42,752 nt of DNA from Candidatus Allofournierella merdipullorum (GTDB lineage: Bacteria > Bacillota > Clostridia > Oscillospirales > Ruminococcaceae). The stretch's first letter is position 1; every line of letters begins with the position of its first letter. The translations under genes and the position numbers were made by a program. Below, in pieces: positions 40,040 through 42,752 of the stretch. The stretch is taken from NCBI GenBank assembly GCA_019116345.1, contig DXBV01000015.1, positions 1 to 42,752 on the forward strand, in the 5' to 3' direction. The notes under the pieces are model-generated. The model searched no databases. It had not been told where the DNA came from and saw only the letters and a list, made by a program, of their open reading frames with translations.

Positions 40040-41224
40040 ATGGATTGGAATTTTGAACTGACCGAACAGGCGGCCCTTGCCCTCTACGCAAGGCAGTACC
40101 GTCAGAACAAGGCTTCCGCCCGCCTGCTGCGGGCGCTGTGCGTCATCACCGGCGCTGTGGCCGTGTGGATCGCGGTGCAGGCGGGGCAGAAGATGACCCG
40201 CCCCGGCTATTTCTACGACGAGTTCGACCCGGTGGGCGGCGTGGTGTATGCGGTGCTTGCCGCTCTGCTGCTGGCGCTCACGCTCTGGCTGCTGTGGAGA
40301 AGCCGGCTTCAGGGCATCGCTGCCAGCGCGCTGCGCTGGCAAAAAAAGCGGGGCGCTTCGCCCCTGGGCCAGTGGCGGGTGCATCTGGACGAGGAAAAGC
40401 TGCTCACCGTCCGCGCCGGGCTTCAGGAATCCAGCGATCCGTCGGTGGTGCAGAAGGTGGAGCAGTACCCCGAGGGCCTGCTGGTCTACCTTCACGCAGG
40501 CGCAAAGGTGATGGCGATGCCCGCTTCGGCCTTTGAGGGGCCGGAGGCGATGAAAACGGCCGCCGCGGAGTTCGAGCGGTGCGCCGCGCTGGCCAAAGCC
40601 CGGCTGTTTGAACGCACGGCGCAGCAGCTGGCGGAGGGACAAAGCGAACAGGCGCTGCCTCCCTGCCCGCCGCTGCCTCAGGGCGAGACCCGGATGTTCG
40701 CGGTGCCGGTGGTGCTGCGCCCGGAGGAAGTGTTCCCTGCCTTTTACGCCGCGAACCGCCGGCTGAACCCCATCGGCAAAGGCCGGATGGTACTGTTGTG
40801 GGTGGTGCTGGTCGGCTGCATTCTGGAAGCGGCGGCAGCGGTGGCCGGCGGCGAAGCGGCGCTGGCGGTGGCCATGGCCGCCATGGCGGCAGTGGTGGCG
40901 CTGGTGCTGGGAGGTCGTTCTCCCGCTGCCCAGCGCAGCATGCTCAAGCGCCAGTTGGAAGGAGAGCAGACCCAGCGCCTCGCAACTCCCGGCTGGGTGG
41001 TGCTGGGCCAGAACGGTTTCACCGCCACCAGCGGCGCACTGTGCAGCTACCGTCCTTATTCCTGCGTGAATGCGGTGGTGCAGGACGAGAACTACATCTT
41101 CCTGCGCTTTGAGGGCAACATGATCACCGCCGTCCCCAAGCGGGGCTTTGAAAGCCCGGAGCAGGCCCGCCAGGCCTTTGAATTCCTGCGTCAGAAACTG
41201 TCAGAACAAAAAAGCGGACGATAA
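40040..41224 (+). CDS. Membrane protein with two YcxB-like units
   Basis: A 394-residue membrane protein that appears to contain the same module twice. Unit 1 (about 1-190) has a short N-terminal strand (FELTEQAALALYARQYRQNK), two membrane helices (about 30-46 and 68-87), and a soluble part with a turn like VQKVEQYPEGLLVYLHAGAKVMAMPASAFEG. Unit 2 (about 220-394) has VVLRPEEVFPAFYAANRRLN, two helices (about 250-295), and NAVVQDENYIFLRFEGNMITAVPKRGFES. The last parts match each other and YcxB-like domains (LYLYL-x-ILPKRAF type). AGAAGGG precedes ATG 40040. It is the last gene of the murD operon. Function unknown. Confidence 0.78.
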   Translation: MDWNFELTEQAALALYARQYRQNKASARLLRALCVITGAVAVWIAVQAGQKMTRPGYFYDEFDPVGGVVYAVLAALLLALTLWLLWRSRLQGIAASALRWQKKRGASPLGQWRVHLDEEKLLTVRAGLQESSDPSVVQKVEQYPEGLLVYLHAGAKVMAMPASAFEGPEAMKTAAAEFERCAALAKARLFERTAQQLAEGQSEQALPPCPPLPQGETRMFAVPVVLRPEEVFPAFYAANRRLNPIGKGRMVLLWVVLVGCILEAAAAVAGGEAALAVAMAAMAAVVALVLGGRSPAAQRSMLKRQLEGEQTQRLATPGWVVLGQNGFTATSGALCSYRPYSCVNAVVQDENYIFLRFEGNMITAVPKRGFESPEQARQAFEFLRQKLSEQKSGR

Positions 41225-41248
41225 GCACATTAAAATTCGCTGTGTCCC

Positions 41249-41276
41249 TTGCGTTTGTCGACAAAACGTGTATAAT
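41249..41276 (+). promoter_or_regulatory. Antiporter gene promoter
   Basis: TTGCGT (41249-41254), 16 bp, TATAAT (41271-41276). The predicted start is near 41283. Confidence 0.7.
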
Positions 41277-41293
41277 AGGTCTTTGTGACTGCG

Positions 41294-41326
41294 GCGGCCC
41301 CGTTTGCGGCGGGGCTGCTTCTTTTT
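41294..41326 (+). terminator. Terminator inside the antiporter leader
   Basis: A 9-bp stem (41294-41302 with 41310-41318, one G-U pair), a 7-nt loop TTTGCGG, then TTCTTTTT to 41326. It lies after the promoter and before the ribosome site GGAGG, so it could stop most transcripts after about 43 nt. It also ends the upstream murD operon, for which no other terminator is seen. Confidence 0.7.
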
Positions 41327-41342
41327 ATGAGGAGGAAAGAAA

Positions 41343-42629
41343 ATGAACTACGGATATCTGGCGGATCTTGCGCTGATCCTGCTGGCCACCAAGGCGCTGA
41401 GCATGCTCACCGGCAAGCTGCAGATGCCCCAGGTGGTGGGCGCTCTGGTGGCCGGCCTTGTGATGGGCCCCGCCGTTCTGAACATCATCCAGCCCAGCGA
41501 CTTTCTGTCACAGGTGGCGGAACTGGGCGTGATCGTCATCATGTTCAGCGCCGGCATGGGCACCGACCTGAACGAACTGAAGCAGACCGGCAAGGCGGGC
41601 CTCGTGATCGCCATGGCGGGCGTGCTGGTGCCGCTGGCCATGGGCACCGGGCTGATGTTCTTCTTCAACACCGGCGAGCTGGCCATGCCTGGCAACAAGC
41701 TGCTGCAGGACCTGTTTTTGGGCACCGTGCTCACCGCCACCTCGGTGAGCATCACCGTGGAGACCCTGAAGGAGCTGGGCAAGCTGTCCACCAAGGTGGG
41801 CAACGCTATCCTGGCCGCCGCGCTGATCGACGACGTTCTGGGCCTGGTCTGCCTGACCGTGGTCACCAGCATGGCCGGCGCGGACGTAAACATCGTGCTG
41901 GTGCTGGCCAAGATCGTTCTGTTCTTCCTGTTTGCCGGCGTGCTGGGCGTTGCGGCCAGCAAGCTGCTGAACTGGTATGAGACCAAGGTGCGCAACCGCG
42001 ACCTGCGCCGCTATCCCATCCTGGCCTTCGTACTCTGCCTTTTCATGGCCTGGGCCGCCGAGGAGTGGTTCGGCGTGGCGGACATCATCGGCGCGTTTGC
42101 CGCCGGCCTGATCGTGGCCACCACCCCCAAGGGCGCCTACACCGCCAGCAAGTTCACCCCGCTGGCCTACCTGCTGCTGACCCCTGTGTTCTTTGCGAAC
42201 CTGGGCATCGGCGTGGAGCTGCCCAACATGGACGCCATGATCCTGCTGTTCACCATCGCCCTCGTGGTGGTGGGCATCGGCTCCAAGCTCATCGGCTGCG
42301 GCCTGGGCGCGAAGCTGTGCGGCTTCAAGGGCCGCCAGTGCGTGCAGGTGGGCTGCGGCATGGCCTGCCGCGGTGAGGTGGCCCTGATCGTGGCCAACAA
42401 GGGCATGGCCATGAACATCGTCAACCCCATCTTCTTCGGCCCCATCATCATCCTGGTGGTGTGCTGCGCCGTGTTCACCCCCATCATGCTTAAGGTTGCC
42501 TTTAAGGGCGAGAACGCCTACGAGGGCATGGAGGAGAGCACCCTGGCCGAGACCTTCCAGCTGTCCGAGCAGGTGGACGAGGTCACTGCCCGCCTCATCG
42601 AGGGCGTAAAGCGCCGTCAGGGCAAATAA
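41343..42629 (+). CDS. CPA2-family cation:proton antiporter (Kef/NapA type)
   Basis: A 428-residue membrane protein with about twelve to thirteen hydrophobic segments. LQMPQVVGALVAGLVMGP and the following VAELGVIVIMFSAGM are typical of KefB/NapA. The ion-site region LTATSVSITVETLKELG is followed by AALIDDVLGL with the aspartate pair D163-D164, which indicates electrogenic Na+(or K+)/H+ exchange of the NapA kind. The C-terminus has a short cytoplasmic tail but no TrkA-N domain, so it is not a full Kef channel. GAGGAGG precedes ATG 41343. It has its own promoter with a terminator in the leader. Its likely role is pH or sodium homeostasis. Confidence 0.92.
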   Translation: MNYGYLADLALILLATKALSMLTGKLQMPQVVGALVAGLVMGPAVLNIIQPSDFLSQVAELGVIVIMFSAGMGTDLNELKQTGKAGLVIAMAGVLVPLAMGTGLMFFFNTGELAMPGNKLLQDLFLGTVLTATSVSITVETLKELGKLSTKVGNAILAAALIDDVLGLVCLTVVTSMAGADVNIVLVLAKIVLFFLFAGVLGVAASKLLNWYETKVRNRDLRRYPILAFVLCLFMAWAAEEWFGVADIIGAFAAGLIVATTPKGAYTASKFTPLAYLLLTPVFFANLGIGVELPNMDAMILLFTIALVVVGIGSKLIGCGLGAKLCGFKGRQCVQVGCGMACRGEVALIVANKGMAMNIVNPIFFGPIIILVVCCAVFTPIMLKVAFKGENAYEGMEESTLAETFQLSEQVDEVTARLIEGVKRRQGK

Positions 42630-42637
42630 GCAAAAGG

Positions 42638-42680
42638 AAAAGGGATCTCTGGACCGCAAGGCCCGGGGGTCCCTTTCTGT
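42638..42680 (+). terminator. Probable terminator after the antiporter gene
   Basis: AAAGGGA (42639-42645) pairs with TCCCTTT (42670-42676), with a large, partly paired GC-rich interior. TCTGTTT follows. It is less regular than the others. Confidence 0.55.
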
Positions 42681-42709
42681 TTACCATCCGGAAAAAGGTG
42701 TGTTATACT
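42680..42709 (+). promoter_or_regulatory. Probable promoter of the next gene (outside the window)
   Basis: TTTACC (42680-42685), 18 bp, TATACT (42704-42709). GGGAGAGG at 42724-42731 may be a ribosome site, but no start codon is seen before the window ends. Confidence 0.45.
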
Positions 42710-42752
42710 GTTTAGAAAAAGACGGGAGAGGGAAAGAGAAAGACGAAAAAAA

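Noticed and set aside
1..42752. CRISPR arrays, insertion sequences, prophage or toxin-antitoxin modules
   Set aside because: No regularly spaced repeats, transposase, integrase, phage structural genes or small toxin-antitoxin gene pairs were found among the supportable genes.

Overview
This 42.8-kb window looks like core chromosome of a GC-rich, low-motility-type anaerobic Clostridia (Oscillospiraceae/Ruminococcaceae, the Faecalibacterium-Subdoligranulum-Gemmiger neighbourhood is my best guess). The reasons are strong AGGAGG-type ribosome binding sites, Gram-positive cell-wall genes (3D-domain protein, MurD, MBOAT/SGNH pair, lipoproteins without outer-membrane genes), a PPi-type phosphofructokinase, an AbrB protein with a zinc ribbon, a CsoR regulator and GntR-FCD/GntP sugar-acid genes. 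The genus is an inference from gene content, not a match. I see no tRNA, rRNA, CRISPR array, insertion sequence or clear pseudogene.

Layout. Bases 1-470 are AT-rich and hold no convincing gene; a possible small structured RNA with its own promoter and terminator lies at 112-240. Then come a giant TPR/SUFU protein and a histidinol-phosphatase (472-5223), a 3D-domain wall protein (5642-6685), corA with a leader that may encode a short peptide (6860-7943), cysS (8127-9521), and a glycosyltransferase-sbcD-sbcC run (9625-16521). pfp (minus) and a DUF4349 lipoprotein (plus) leave from one shared promoter region at 17830-17879.

The most system-like part is 19023-25844: glycerate 2-kinase, a LarA-family nickel-pincer racemase/epimerase, a split UxaA-type dehydratase (small and large subunit), a GntP permease and a divergently facing GntR-FCD repressor. 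The kinase promoter and the larA promoter each carry the identical palindrome TTGTATACAA about 11-13 bases downstream of the predicted transcription start, so the locus reads as one regulon for a hydroxy or sugar acid. The permease imports it, LarA inverts carbon 2, the UxaA pair dehydrates it, and the kinase sends the glycerate released downstream to 2-phosphoglycerate. The exact substrate cannot be read from sequence.

The right half holds an AEC transporter, a histidine phosphatase, an XRE regulator, AbrB (with a perfect consensus promoter), trpS, an MBOAT plus SGNH/DHHW acyl-transfer pair divergent from gltX, an orphan peptide-binding lipoprotein with csoR (the lipoprotein seems to start at AUC), a murD-GNAT-PLP lyase-membrane protein operon, and a Kef/CPA2-type cation:proton antiporter preceded by a terminator inside its own leader. 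Promoters are unusually readable here, and about half have the -35 hexamer TTGCGC or TTGCGT in place of TTGACA.
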